Shown here: in pieces, positions 1 through 7,522 of the stretch | Layout of the letters: every line of letters begins with the position of its first letter | Position numbering within the stretch: position 1 is the first letter of the stretch | NCBI GenBank assembly: GCA_945897545.1 | Contig: CAMDGJ010000069.1 | Location: forward strand, 1-12,294 | Length of the DNA stretch: 12,294 bases | Direction of reading: 5' to 3' | Origin: Flavobacterium psychrophilum | Lineage (GTDB): Bacteria; Bacteroidota; Bacteroidia; Flavobacteriales; Flavobacteriaceae | Position numbers and translations under genes: made by a program | Notes under the pieces: model-generated | What the model was told of the DNA's origin: nothing | Seen by the model: the letters and a program-made list of their open reading frames with translations, nothing else | Database searches by the model: none

Positions 1-1545
1 CCAATCAGGCCCAACTTCCTTTGGTGTTAAAGGATGGCGTATTGCTTTACTATCGCCAAATTCTTCGGCACCAATGTCTTTTTTGCTGTCTCTTACAACG
101 CCTTCAAAATCGTCCTTTACGTCAGAAATAGAACCAGTATTGATCGCTGGGCTTTTAGCCATTAATCGGTACAAACCATCGCTTCCTAATTTCAATTTGG
201 GATCACTAGCTTTTATTCCAGCAGGTAGCGACGTATTGCAAACTTTTTGGCCAAATGCCAAGTTACCTTCAAAGAAGTTAGGCTTAAATTTAAATGCATC
301 CAAAGGAGAAGTGGTGTCTAAAATTTCAATATTCAGGGCGTTTCCTTCGCAGTTGTAGACCAAATTATTGACAAACTTATTGTTTTCGGGAAACAAAACC
401 ATTTGTAAACTTGGCCATTGGTTTTTATAATTAAACCCTATGTTTATTCCGTTTTCACCACAATTGACAAAGGTATTGTGAGCAAAATAACATTCTTGCA
501 CCTGAAGGTATTTGGGTAAATTTTTCTTCTTAGCTGCAAAATTTCCGGTTAAACTTTTCTCATAATATTCCCCTGCAATCAATCGCAATCCATCTTCAGT
601 AACGTCTGAAACATAATTATTGATGACTCTTTGATAAGGACCAGCAACACGAATTCCAGAGGTTCCAGCTTCTCCTTTTCCGAAAATAAAATTACCTTCG
701 AAAGTGTTGTACTTCCCTCTTCGTCCTACAAGACCTCCTTTTGAAGCAATCACCGTGTTGTAACGAACGATGTTATGATTCGATTTTAAGGAAACTATTT
801 CTGTCCCTTCGCCGTGAGCGTGATCAAAAAGATTGTATTCCACAGTGAAATAAGCTCCATCATCTCCGGCTTGGTCTGCGTGTCCATAACCAAATATTCT
901 CAATATCTCGCGTCCATTTGCTTTTGCAACATAAGGAATGTCCTTGATGTAGCATCGATCTACTTGATTGTATCGTGCGTTTTCTTCCCCGTTTTGTATC
1001 ACCGGTTGCTTGTTGCTTTTACCAGTAAAATAGCAATGATCAACTCTGTTATGACTGCCGTTAAAAAGTACCCAATAATATTCAGTGTTAAAATCGGCTG
1101 GGTTATAATCTATGATACCCGAATTGGTTAGCCTACAATTTTCGGATTCAAAACTAATAACGGAAGCATCTTTTTTGGTAATAACTCCTTTTTTAAATAA
1201 AAGACCTTCAACAACTAGATTGGGTTTTGAAAAAATGAGTTTTGAACCTCCATTTAAAACTACTTTTCCTGCGGTTTGAGCACGCAAAGTTATCGACTCA
1301 GTGCTGTTTGCAATAGCATTAAAATTTATAATCACATCGGTCCAAACTCCCTCTTTCATCACAATTACATTTCCAGGTTTTGCCGAAGCAATTGCCGAAT
1401 TGAGTTCTACTGAGTTAGAAACCAAGATTTCTTTACTCACGGCATTCCCTTGCTGTACTATATTCATCGCTTTAGCATTCGAACAAAAGGCTAAACCGCT
1501 AAACAAAAGCCCAATGCAGGCTGTCAAAATAAATTTATTTTTCAT
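1..1545 (-). CDS. PL6-family polysaccharide lyase (alginate lyase / chondroitinase B-like), C-terminus cut by window edge
   Basis: I translated this by hand: the frame is open for 515 codons from the ATG at 1545 to base 1. Residues 1-26 form a signal peptide with likely cleavage after AKA. The rest is a right-handed beta-helix rich in N-x-x-x-x-N-x-F turns. The PL6 catalytic pair is visible: Lys254 in SLKSNHN (general base) and Arg275 in GRRGKYN (general acid), 21 residues apart as in chondroitinase B. Glu249, five residues before the Lys, matches a calcium ligand position. The segment around residues 45-100 resembles alginate-specific PL6 enzymes, so beta-elimination of alginate or oligo-alginate is the likely reaction. 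The last visible residues, HPLTPKEVGPDW, match the end of the PL6 domain in the two other PL6 genes here, so the catalytic domain is essentially complete; a T9SS tail or second domain could follow. The start overlaps the stop of the upstream gene (ATGA). Confidence 0.9.
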   Translation of the reverse strand, partial: MKNKFILTACIGLLFSGLAFCSNAKAMNIVQQGNAVSKEILVSNSVELNSAIASAKPGNVIVMKEGVWTDVIINFNAIANSTESITLRAQTAGKVVLNGGSKLIFSKPNLVVEGLLFKKGVITKKDASVISFESENCRLTNSGIIDYNPADFNTEYYWVLFNGSHNRVDHCYFTGKSNKQPVIQNGEENARYNQVDRCYIKDIPYVAKANGREILRIFGYGHADQAGDDGAYFTVEYNLFDHAHGEGTEIVSLKSNHNIVRYNTVIASKGGLVGRRGKYNTFEGNFIFGKGEAGTSGIRVAGPYQRVINNYVSDVTEDGLRLIAGEYYEKSLTGNFAAKKKNLPKYLQVQECYFAHNTFVNCGENGINIGFNYKNQWPSLQMVLFPENNKFVNNLVYNCEGNALNIEILDTTSPLDAFKFKPNFFEGNLAFGQKVCNTSLPAGIKASDPKLKLGSDGLYRLMAKSPAINTGSISDVKDDFEGVVRDSKKDIGAEEFGDSKAIRHPLTPKEVGPDW

Positions 1546-2837
1546 TTTTTATTGTTGTAAATAGGTGTTTTAAATTCAATAATAATATTAAAAAGTGGGG
1601 TGTCTGTACTTAGGTTTTTAACGACGTGTACCATTGGCTCTGCAAATTTTACGGTATTTGGCAGCTGAATTCCTTCTCCTGGAGTCCCGTTGGGTTTAAA
1701 TCGAGGATCGGTCAATTGTACATTATTGAGTCGAACTACAATGCGCTGCGAATGACTATGAAGTTCTCGAGTATCTCCTGGAGCAAGCCTTTCTTCAAAA
1801 ACCCGAAACAATTCATCTTCATAAACAATTTTGTTTTTTAGTGGTTCGAGCCATTCTTCTGGACCTTTGGGTTCGGGATGTTTTAGCTTAAAAGCGACTT
1901 CATAATAATCTCCTTTTTCTATTGAATAAGACTCTTCTGATTTGAAAACTATTATTTCTCCTCTTTTTACTATTTTTATTCCTGCCGCACTTTTACAATC
2001 TAATGGAGTTAAGGCTACAACCATTCTCTTGCCAAAAATAGCGGCGTCAGTTGCTGATTTTACGGTAGCATTTTTCATCACTCTGACTAAAGCATTTTCC
2101 AAAGCTATAGAATCTTTACTCACTATATTTGCTTCAGGCAATTGATACACTTTGAAATCCTCATAAATTTGGTGACTTATGTAAGTTCGAAAACCGAAAT
2201 ACCCTTCTTTATAAGGGGCATCATCTTGGTACTCCCAAAACAAATTATCGTTTACAAAATATTGAACAAGTCCGTTATTGACCATTATTTTTATGGCATA
2301 TTTTTTATTACCTTCTAACAAATGTTCTTTGTCTGTGTATTCTTTTAAAACCGCTTTTTGTCCCTTGCCTGTATACTTTCTAAAACGGGTTGTTTCATTA
2401 TCGTGCCCTCCAATCCCTGCATAATACAAATGAAGGTTATCATAGGATTCGAATTTTCCACTTTGATTGTTAATCTTTTCAGAGGATGGATTGGTCGCCA
2501 TCCAAAAAGTATTCATATCAGACACTCTATCATTTTTTCCGCCTGCATCAATCACTGTGGCATTGTAGGTTATCATAATATTCCCTTGTAATTTTTTTTT
2601 GTACCAAACTGTTCCTCCAGCAGTAGCAATGACATCCAATTTCCCCTGACTGATTTTCATCGAAGAAGTAGCAGCTTGTTCAAATTCTGAAACCCAAAGG
2701 CCTTTATCTTTTTTAAAATCATCGGCAAAAATTACTTTCACTTTCGTTTTAGAGTGCTGTTGCGCACTAACCAAACTTACATTTATAAGAAGTAAAGTCA
2801 AACAGCAGAGCTTTTCTAGGTTTCTTTTTAGTGTCAT
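1542..2837 (-). CDS. Exported DUF6250-like beta-sandwich protein fused to a bicupin domain
   Basis: This 431-residue protein begins with a signal peptide (cleavage likely after VSA at 24). Residues about 35-235 look like a concanavalin/LamG-type beta-sandwich of the DUF6250 kind, often attached to carbohydrate-active proteins: the aromatic-rich stretches VWYKKKLQG, NTFWMATNP, LYYAGIGGHDN and GYFGFRTYISHQ fit that family from memory. Residues about 240-320 and 335-425 look like two cupin repeats. The second keeps a metal-site-like H360-S-H362 and a later H404 in VHVVKN; the first lacks an H-x-H motif. No lyase or hydrolase catalytic motif is recognised. It may bind sugar, or the cupin may act on unsaturated uronate products, but both are inference. 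It lies 51 bp after the sulfatase-activator-like gene, and its TGA overlaps the ATG of the following PL6 gene, so the two are probably co-translated. The domain assignment is moderate; the existence of the gene is certain. Confidence 0.8.
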   Translation of the reverse strand: MTLKRNLEKLCCLTLLLINVSLVSAQQHSKTKVKVIFADDFKKDKGLWVSEFEQAATSSMKISQGKLDVIATAGGTVWYKKKLQGNIMITYNATVIDAGGKNDRVSDMNTFWMATNPSSEKINNQSGKFESYDNLHLYYAGIGGHDNETTRFRKYTGKGQKAVLKEYTDKEHLLEGNKKYAIKIMVNNGLVQYFVNDNLFWEYQDDAPYKEGYFGFRTYISHQIYEDFKVYQLPEANIVSKDSIALENALVRVMKNATVKSATDAAIFGKRMVVALTPLDCKSAAGIKIVKRGEIIVFKSEESYSIEKGDYYEVAFKLKHPEPKGPEEWLEPLKNKIVYEDELFRVFEERLAPGDTRELHSHSQRIVVRLNNVQLTDPRFKPNGTPGEGIQLPNTVKFAEPMVHVVKNLSTDTPLFNIIIEFKTPIYNNKK

Positions 2838-2888
2838 ATTACCATTGGATATTTAACATTATTTTTGAATTGAAAATTTTAAAAACTA

Positions 2889-4058
2889 TTACTTGCTTTG
2901 CACGCATCTAAAACCTAAATGTTCCATTGAAGAATCAGCCGAACTTCTCATCCTTGCCGAAACACGATAGCCGCTACAATAGGATTCATTACATAAAAAC
3001 GAACCACCTCTCATGGCTCTTTTGGCTACCAATGGCTCGTCAGGGTCAAAACTAGCTGAAGGACCTTCAGGATTGTCTGCCACTTTTACATTTTCAAATT
3101 CACCATAATAGGTATTGTTATATAAATCTGCACACCATTCCCAAACGTTTCCTGCCATATCATACAATCCGTATCCATTTGATTCAAATGATTTTGTAGG
3201 AGCAGCTCCAAAAAAACCATCGGTAACTTCATTTTTATACGGAAAACTTCCTTGCCAATAATTGCAATGTATCTTCCCTTCATCCACCTTAGTATTACCC
3301 CAAGCATATATATTTTTGTCCAATCCGCCTCTTGCCGCATATTCCCATTCCGCCTCTGTTGGCAATCTTTTTCCCGCCCATTTGCAGTAGGCATTCGCAT
3401 CATCCCAACTGATTTGTACCACGGGATGATTTTCTTTTCCAACAATATCACTATCTTTTCCTTTTGGATGTTTCCAATTGGCTCCGTGCGACCAACTCCA
3501 CCACTGACTATAATCCTGTAAATTCACTTCAGCTTGGGTCGGAACAAATACCAATGAAGCTGCTTTCAAGGTTTCGGCATCTGGCTTTGGTGTATCCAAT
3601 GGTAATTGCTTTTTTAATTCATCCCAATCAATATCTTTCTCGGCTGTGGTAACATAAGCCGTTGCTTCAACAAATTGTGCAAATTGTTTGTTGGTTACTT
3701 CGGTCACATCCATAAAAAAGCCATTCAATTTCACTTCATGTTTTGGCAATTCATCTTGACGGGCTTGGTCATTATCGCCTCCCATACTAAATGTTCCGCC
3801 GGGAATCCAAACCATACCTTCGGGATTTTTTACAATTGGTTTTATATCTTCTTTAACCATACTATAATTTGAACTAGGTTTTACTCCAAATCTATTCGGA
3901 ATAGCAGCGGTACAACATGATTTTGTAGTGGAACTGTTTTTTTTAACGGCAACCTTATTAATACTCGTTTTTGTGATAGATTGTTTTATTTGCGCATTAG
4001 ATACTTGTCCTAATAAAATCAGGAAAGAAAAAAGAAAAAATTTAATAATTTTATACAT
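2889..4058 (-). CDS. Exported formylglycine-generating enzyme (SUMF1/FGE family sulfatase activator)
   Basis: This 389-residue protein has a signal peptide (cleavage near NA|Q at 22-23) followed by a full FGE-sulfatase domain from about residue 78 to the end. Family landmarks are MVWIPGGTFSMGG (82-94), HPVVQISWDDANAYCKWAG (211-229), RLPTEAEWEYAARGG (231-245), GLYDMAGNVWEWCADLY (297-313), RGGSFLC and the terminal LGFRC. Cys356 and Cys361 in LCNESYC keep the C-x4-C spacing of the copper-binding catalytic pair of true FGEs, so this is probably active rather than one of the many SUMF1-like proteins that lack it. It would oxidise the cysteine of a C-x-P-x-R sulfatase motif to formylglycine using O2. 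The obvious client is the sulfatase two genes upstream (7315-5687). Because both carry Sec signals, maturation would happen in the periplasm. A Cys-Cys pair at 48-49 lies in the N-terminal linker. No T9SS tail is present. Confidence 0.9.
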   Translation of the reverse strand: MYKIIKFFLFSFLILLGQVSNAQIKQSITKTSINKVAVKKNSSTTKSCCTAAIPNRFGVKPSSNYSMVKEDIKPIVKNPEGMVWIPGGTFSMGGDNDQARQDELPKHEVKLNGFFMDVTEVTNKQFAQFVEATAYVTTAEKDIDWDELKKQLPLDTPKPDAETLKAASLVFVPTQAEVNLQDYSQWWSWSHGANWKHPKGKDSDIVGKENHPVVQISWDDANAYCKWAGKRLPTEAEWEYAARGGLDKNIYAWGNTKVDEGKIHCNYWQGSFPYKNEVTDGFFGAAPTKSFESNGYGLYDMAGNVWEWCADLYNNTYYGEFENVKVADNPEGPSASFDPDEPLVAKRAMRGGSFLCNESYCSGYRVSARMRSSADSSMEHLGFRCVQSK

Positions 4059-4119
4059 ACTTTTATTTATTACAGCTACTCAAGTTTGCCGTTTATAATT
4101 TTATAATTTATAAAGTTGC

Positions 4120-5658
4120 TTAAGGCACATCGGTTCTAAATGGCGAAGCTGCTAATCCTTCCTTATTATACAAATTAGTAATTGGAATGTTAATAAAACC
4201 AAATCTGACATTGGCCGGAGCAATTACGTTTGCTGCGGAAACAAGTACTGTATTTCCCTCGATTATTGCTTTGGCTGGAACAAAATTAGCATCGGTTCCC
4301 GCTATCGTAAAACCTATTAAATCAGATTCTTTAGCTACCAATCCAGTACCAATATGAGTGAAACTGATTCGAATGGTATTGCCTTCGATTTTCATCGATT
4401 GATAAATTGGCCCCATATATTCTATTTTTTCATTATAAGCTAAAGCTCTTGCTGCCAAGGCCAATCGATCACCAACAGGCTTTTTAATCGGGGAATGAAT
4501 ATTGAAAGTTGGGTCAACACATTCGGTTATAACAGCCATGGCAGTGTTCGGAGATCGTTGTAAAGTCAGCATCTGGGCTTCTCTCAATTCTGGAGTATTC
4601 TTTTCATTAGGAGCGATCTGGACATATAAAAACGGAAAATCCCCTTGTTGCCACCTTGTTCGCCAATCAGTTATTAATGCCGGGAAAAGCGTTTGGTATT
4701 CTTTGGATGTTTTTGCTTTTTTACTGTCATGCTCTCCCTGATACCAAATTACGCCTTTAATGGCATAAGGAATAATCGGTGCAATCATAGCATTAAAAAG
4801 CCCGCCACAATCACCTGATTTTGCCGGTTCCACAGGAGGAATAGGTTTTTTAGGAAGTGCTGTATTATTTTCTTTAGCCAACAACGTTTCTTTGTTCCAT
4901 GCTTCTATAATAGCAACTTCATTTTCTCTATACTTTTCCAATCGTTCTGGAAAACTAACGATAGCTTTTTCGTATTTGGTTACTAAGGCTTTTAATTCTG
5001 GATTATTTTCCAATACTTCCCTGCTCGTCCATCTTTCGGCACCAGTTCCTCCAAAAGAGGAATGGATCAATCCGATAGGAACATTTAATTTTTGAGACAA
5101 AGCATTAGCAAAAAAATATCCGACTGCGGAGAAATTTTTCACAGTTACAGAATCACATACCTCCCATTTTCCCTTTTTTACTTCCGATAAAGGCACATCA
5201 GAGGCATCGCGTGCGACGGTAAAAGCACGAATGGTAGGATAATTAATGGCATTGGCTATGGATTCCTTTGCGTTTTCTATGGCTAATCTTCCTTTCACGG
5301 GTCCTAATATCATTTCCATATTGCTCTGACCACTGCAAAGCCATATTTCACCCACTAATATATTGGAAATTGAAATAGTGTTTTCGCCTTTGATTACCAT
5401 AACAAAAGGACCGCCTGCTTTCAAAGGTTTTAGCTTAAAAAGCCATTTGCCTTCTTTGGCAATCGTGTTGTATTTTTGTCCTTCAAATTCAATACTTACC
5501 TTTTCTCCTATGTTTGCAGTGCCCCAAATAGGTACCTCCACATCACGCTGTAAAACCATATTATCACTAAAAATAATATTGGGATGTACAGCTGCTTTTA
5601 CTGAAATCGCAAAACAAGTACAAATAAAAAGTAAAAAGTAGTATTTCTGATTTTTCAT
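4120..5658 (-). CDS. Sialate O-acetylesterase-like SGNH carbohydrate esterase
   Basis: This 512-residue protein carries a signal peptide (cleavage near VKA at 20-22) and the SASA/SGNH esterase fold. An N-terminal beta-rich part (FSDNMVLQRDVEVPIWG, 30-46) is typical of the family. The catalytic blocks follow in order: GQSNM with nucleophile Ser112, the oxyanion-loop block SFGGTGAERW (201-210), VIWYQGEHD (303-311), and NIHSPIKKPVGDRLALAAR (386-404) containing the probable catalytic His388. In this family the last block is usually D-x-H-P; here Ser replaces the Pro. The enzyme would remove O-acetyl groups from sugars. Sialic acid is only the eponym; next to alginate lyases, acetylated uronate polymers or oligosaccharides are a better guess. 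It has no T9SS tail and is therefore probably periplasmic. It sits 28 bp downstream of the sulfatase and 61 bp upstream of the FGE gene, so co-transcription is likely. Confidence 0.9.
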   Translation of the reverse strand: MKNQKYYFLLFICTCFAISVKAAVHPNIIFSDNMVLQRDVEVPIWGTANIGEKVSIEFEGQKYNTIAKEGKWLFKLKPLKAGGPFVMVIKGENTISISNILVGEIWLCSGQSNMEMILGPVKGRLAIENAKESIANAINYPTIRAFTVARDASDVPLSEVKKGKWEVCDSVTVKNFSAVGYFFANALSQKLNVPIGLIHSSFGGTGAERWTSREVLENNPELKALVTKYEKAIVSFPERLEKYRENEVAIIEAWNKETLLAKENNTALPKKPIPPVEPAKSGDCGGLFNAMIAPIIPYAIKGVIWYQGEHDSKKAKTSKEYQTLFPALITDWRTRWQQGDFPFLYVQIAPNEKNTPELREAQMLTLQRSPNTAMAVITECVDPTFNIHSPIKKPVGDRLALAARALAYNEKIEYMGPIYQSMKIEGNTIRISFTHIGTGLVAKESDLIGFTIAGTDANFVPAKAIIEGNTVLVSAANVIAPANVRFGFINIPITNLYNKEGLAASPFRTDVP

Positions 5659-5686
5659 TATGATTATGTTTATTAGCTAATACAAA

Positions 5687-7315
5687 CTATTTTACTTGTG
5701 ACTTAAAAAAGTCCATCATTTTGGACTTTAAATCCTTAGCAACGGATTGATATGCTGCATCGTCTGCCACATTAACGGTTTCGTTAGGATCTTTATCATA
5801 ATCATACAATTCTGTACCTACTACTAATTTGTCATTGAAAACTTGTGTACTTCTAAAATCATTTCCCAACCAAATAGTATAGCGGTATCTTTTGTCTTTC
5901 AAAGAATAACCCATCACTTTTGAAGAAGCATATCCCTGGCGCTCGGTTTCGCTTTTAGTTCCACTACGAGGATATTGACTGATAGAGAAATCTTTGACCG
6001 ATTTTTTCGATTTATTCATCAAGGGTTTTAGGCTTTTTCCGTCAACTACATCCGGAATTTTTACTCCAGCCAAGTCGCAAATCGTTGGAAAAACATCCAC
6101 AAATTCTGAAGGAGAATTTGAAGTCGTAGCTTTAATTCCTGGAGCCGAAATAATCAAAGGTGTACGAGTGGCTTGTTCAAAATTAGTGTGTTTGCACCAA
6201 AGATTGTGGTCTCCCAAATGCCAACCGTGATCTCCCCAAAGTACGATTATCGTGTTTTTTGTTAATCCTAAAGCATCTAATTTATCCAATACTTTACCCA
6301 CTTGGGCATCCATATAAGAAATGGCTGCATAATAACCGTGAATTAATTCTTTTTGCTTGTCGATTGGTAAAGTGAGCCCATACTCTTTTTGGTCCGTGAA
6401 GGACACTAAAGGAGGAATATCAGTATAAGCTCTTATTTCGCCTGAATTATGAAAAGCTACATCTACACTATTTTTGGGTTGTTCTTGAAAAGCAGCCACA
6501 GGCATATCTTCTCTTTTGTATAAATCCCAATATTTTTTAGGGGCAACAAAGGGCAAGTGTGGTTTTGAAAAACCAACAGCGAAAAAGAAAGGTTGAACAT
6601 CTGATTTGAGTTTTTCTAAAATTTCTATAGCTCTCAAGGCATTGGCACCATCATTATAGGCATTGTCAGGAACATCTACACATTCAACGGCTGGTTTCAC
6701 GGATTTTGAAACGTAATCTGTAATTTCTTTTTTAGACATTCCCTTTGCTTCAGCTTCAAGTCTTAACTTCTCAGCCAATTTTTTAGATTCTGGGGATTGA
6801 TATTGATTAGAAAGAGGAGCGCCTAAATCTTTTGGATAAAACCGCTCTTCTGTTTTAAAATAATTATAATAGGGTACACTCCAAGAAGGTCCGTCCATAG
6901 CGTCATCGACACAACGAGAATCATAAATTTTTCCAACTCCTTGCGTTGAATAACCTTGCGTAATTAAGTGTTGTGGCAAACTCAAAATATCAGGATGTAC
7001 ATCACGCATTTTGGTTTTTAAATCCCAAACCCCTGTATTATCTGGACGTTTTCCGGTCATTATACTCGCTCTTGTTGGTCCGCAAACAGCTTGTTGGCAA
7101 TAGTTGCTATTGAAAACTGTTGCCATTTTTGCCAATCGGTCAATGTTGGGTGTTTTTACCAAAGTATTTCCGTAACAACCCAAAATAGGTTTTAAATCAT
7201 CGACCGCAATAAATAAAATATTGGGTTTGGATTTTTGTTGCGCTATTATTGGAAAAGATGTAACTATTGCTAAAACAATAATCAAAAATTGGAAATATTT
7301 ATTTTTTTTTTTCAT
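5687..7315 (-). CDS. S1-family sulfatase, iduronate-2-sulfatase-like
   Basis: This 542-residue protein has a signal peptide (cleavage near IIA|QQ, 25-26) and a complete alkaline-phosphatase-fold sulfatase. Asp39-Asp40 in PNILFIAVDD are metal ligands. C78-G-P-T-R82 is the formylglycine motif, with Cys rather than Ser. Residues GVGKIYD (126-132), FFFAVGFSKPHLPFVAPK (243-260) and the metal-binding LWGDHGWHLGDHNLWCKH (359-376) are characteristic of iduronate-2-sulfatase-type enzymes (S1_7-like). It should hydrolyse a sulfate ester on a uronic acid or related sugar in the periplasm; it lacks a T9SS tail. It needs conversion of Cys78 to formylglycine, for which an FGE gene lies at 4058-2889. It is the first gene after the 207-bp gap, which carries a candidate promoter. 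A sulfatase is unexpected beside alginate lyases because alginate is not sulfated. The true substrate cannot be read from the sequence. Confidence 0.93.
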   Translation of the reverse strand: MKKKNKYFQFLIIVLAIVTSFPIIAQQKSKPNILFIAVDDLKPILGCYGNTLVKTPNIDRLAKMATVFNSNYCQQAVCGPTRASIMTGKRPDNTGVWDLKTKMRDVHPDILSLPQHLITQGYSTQGVGKIYDSRCVDDAMDGPSWSVPYYNYFKTEERFYPKDLGAPLSNQYQSPESKKLAEKLRLEAEAKGMSKKEITDYVSKSVKPAVECVDVPDNAYNDGANALRAIEILEKLKSDVQPFFFAVGFSKPHLPFVAPKKYWDLYKREDMPVAAFQEQPKNSVDVAFHNSGEIRAYTDIPPLVSFTDQKEYGLTLPIDKQKELIHGYYAAISYMDAQVGKVLDKLDALGLTKNTIIVLWGDHGWHLGDHNLWCKHTNFEQATRTPLIISAPGIKATTSNSPSEFVDVFPTICDLAGVKIPDVVDGKSLKPLMNKSKKSVKDFSISQYPRSGTKSETERQGYASSKVMGYSLKDKRYRYTIWLGNDFRSTQVFNDKLVVGTELYDYDKDPNETVNVADDAAYQSVAKDLKSKMMDFFKSQVK

Positions 7316-7396
7316 TGGTTAAATCGTGAATCATTAATGCTGTTAAATACTGTTTTCTATGAATGCTTTTAATTAAAAAGGTTTAATGAAGATACT

Positions 7397-7412
7397 CATT
7401 AAATATTTAATG
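7397..7412. promoter_or_regulatory. 16-bp perfect palindrome next to the promoter box, possible operator
   Basis: CATTAAATATTTAATG is its own reverse complement. It lies 2 bp downstream of the candidate -7 box on the minus strand, so it covers the expected transcription start. That placement suits binding of a dimeric regulator. A further CATTAA half-site lies nearby at about 7383-7388 (minus strand). AT-rich composition lowers the significance. Confidence 0.35.
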
Positions 7413-7414
7413 TT

Positions 7415-7449
7415 CAAAATTACAAATTGTGAGATAACCGAAAATACAA
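7415..7449 (-). promoter_or_regulatory. Candidate Bacteroidota-type promoter for the sulfatase block
   Basis: Read on the minus strand, TAATTTTG at 7422-7415 matches the Flavobacterium/Bacteroides -7 box TAnnTTTG exactly. A TTG that could act as the -33 element lies at 7449-7447, with 24 bp between them; this is at or slightly beyond the usual 17-23 bp spacing. The box is about 100 bp upstream of the sulfatase ATG at 7315, leaving a long leader. The region is AT-rich, so a chance match is possible. Confidence 0.45.
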
Positions 7450-7522
7450 TTTTTAGGATAGAATCATCCCAGTGATTTTTTACTGTATTACAAATTCAAT
7501 AATTGATTAAAAAACATTAAAT

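Larger units (their letters stand above)
7316..7522. other. Largest intergenic gap, separating T9SS lyase block from sulfatase block
   Basis: This 207-bp AT-rich gap has no convincing ORF. It contains a candidate promoter box and a 16-bp palindrome (separate entries). A weak stem-loop lies at about 7463-7478 (AATCA...TGATT with a 6-nt loop), but it is followed by T residues only when read on the plus strand, so it is not a convincing terminator for the minus-strand gene. Transcription from the upstream lyases may therefore continue into the sulfatase operon. Confidence 0.6.

Noticed and set aside
814..1131. Plus-strand open frame of 105 codons
   Set aside because: It lies wholly inside the minus-strand PL6 gene, which has catalytic motifs and a signal peptide. 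The plus-strand product resembles no family. The same applies to the other plus-strand frames in the window and to minus-strand shadows at 3086-3451 and 11587-11775.
1483..1545. Possible lipoprotein signal in the left-edge PL6 (Cys21 in LAFC)
   Set aside because: Phe directly before the Cys does not fit a lipobox, and an AKA cleavage site follows a few residues later, so an ordinary signal peptide is more likely.
4100..4114. Inverted repeat TTTATAA-A-TTATAAA between the esterase and FGE genes
   Set aside because: It consists only of A and T in an AT-rich spacer of 61 bp, with no promoter box nearby, so chance is a sufficient explanation.
7463..7478. Stem-loop AATCA-CTGGGA-TGATT near a T run, possible terminator after the PL6 gene
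   Set aside because: The stem is only 5 bp with weak pairing, and the T run follows it on the plus strand, where no gene ends. On the minus strand it is preceded by A residues, which is the wrong arrangement.
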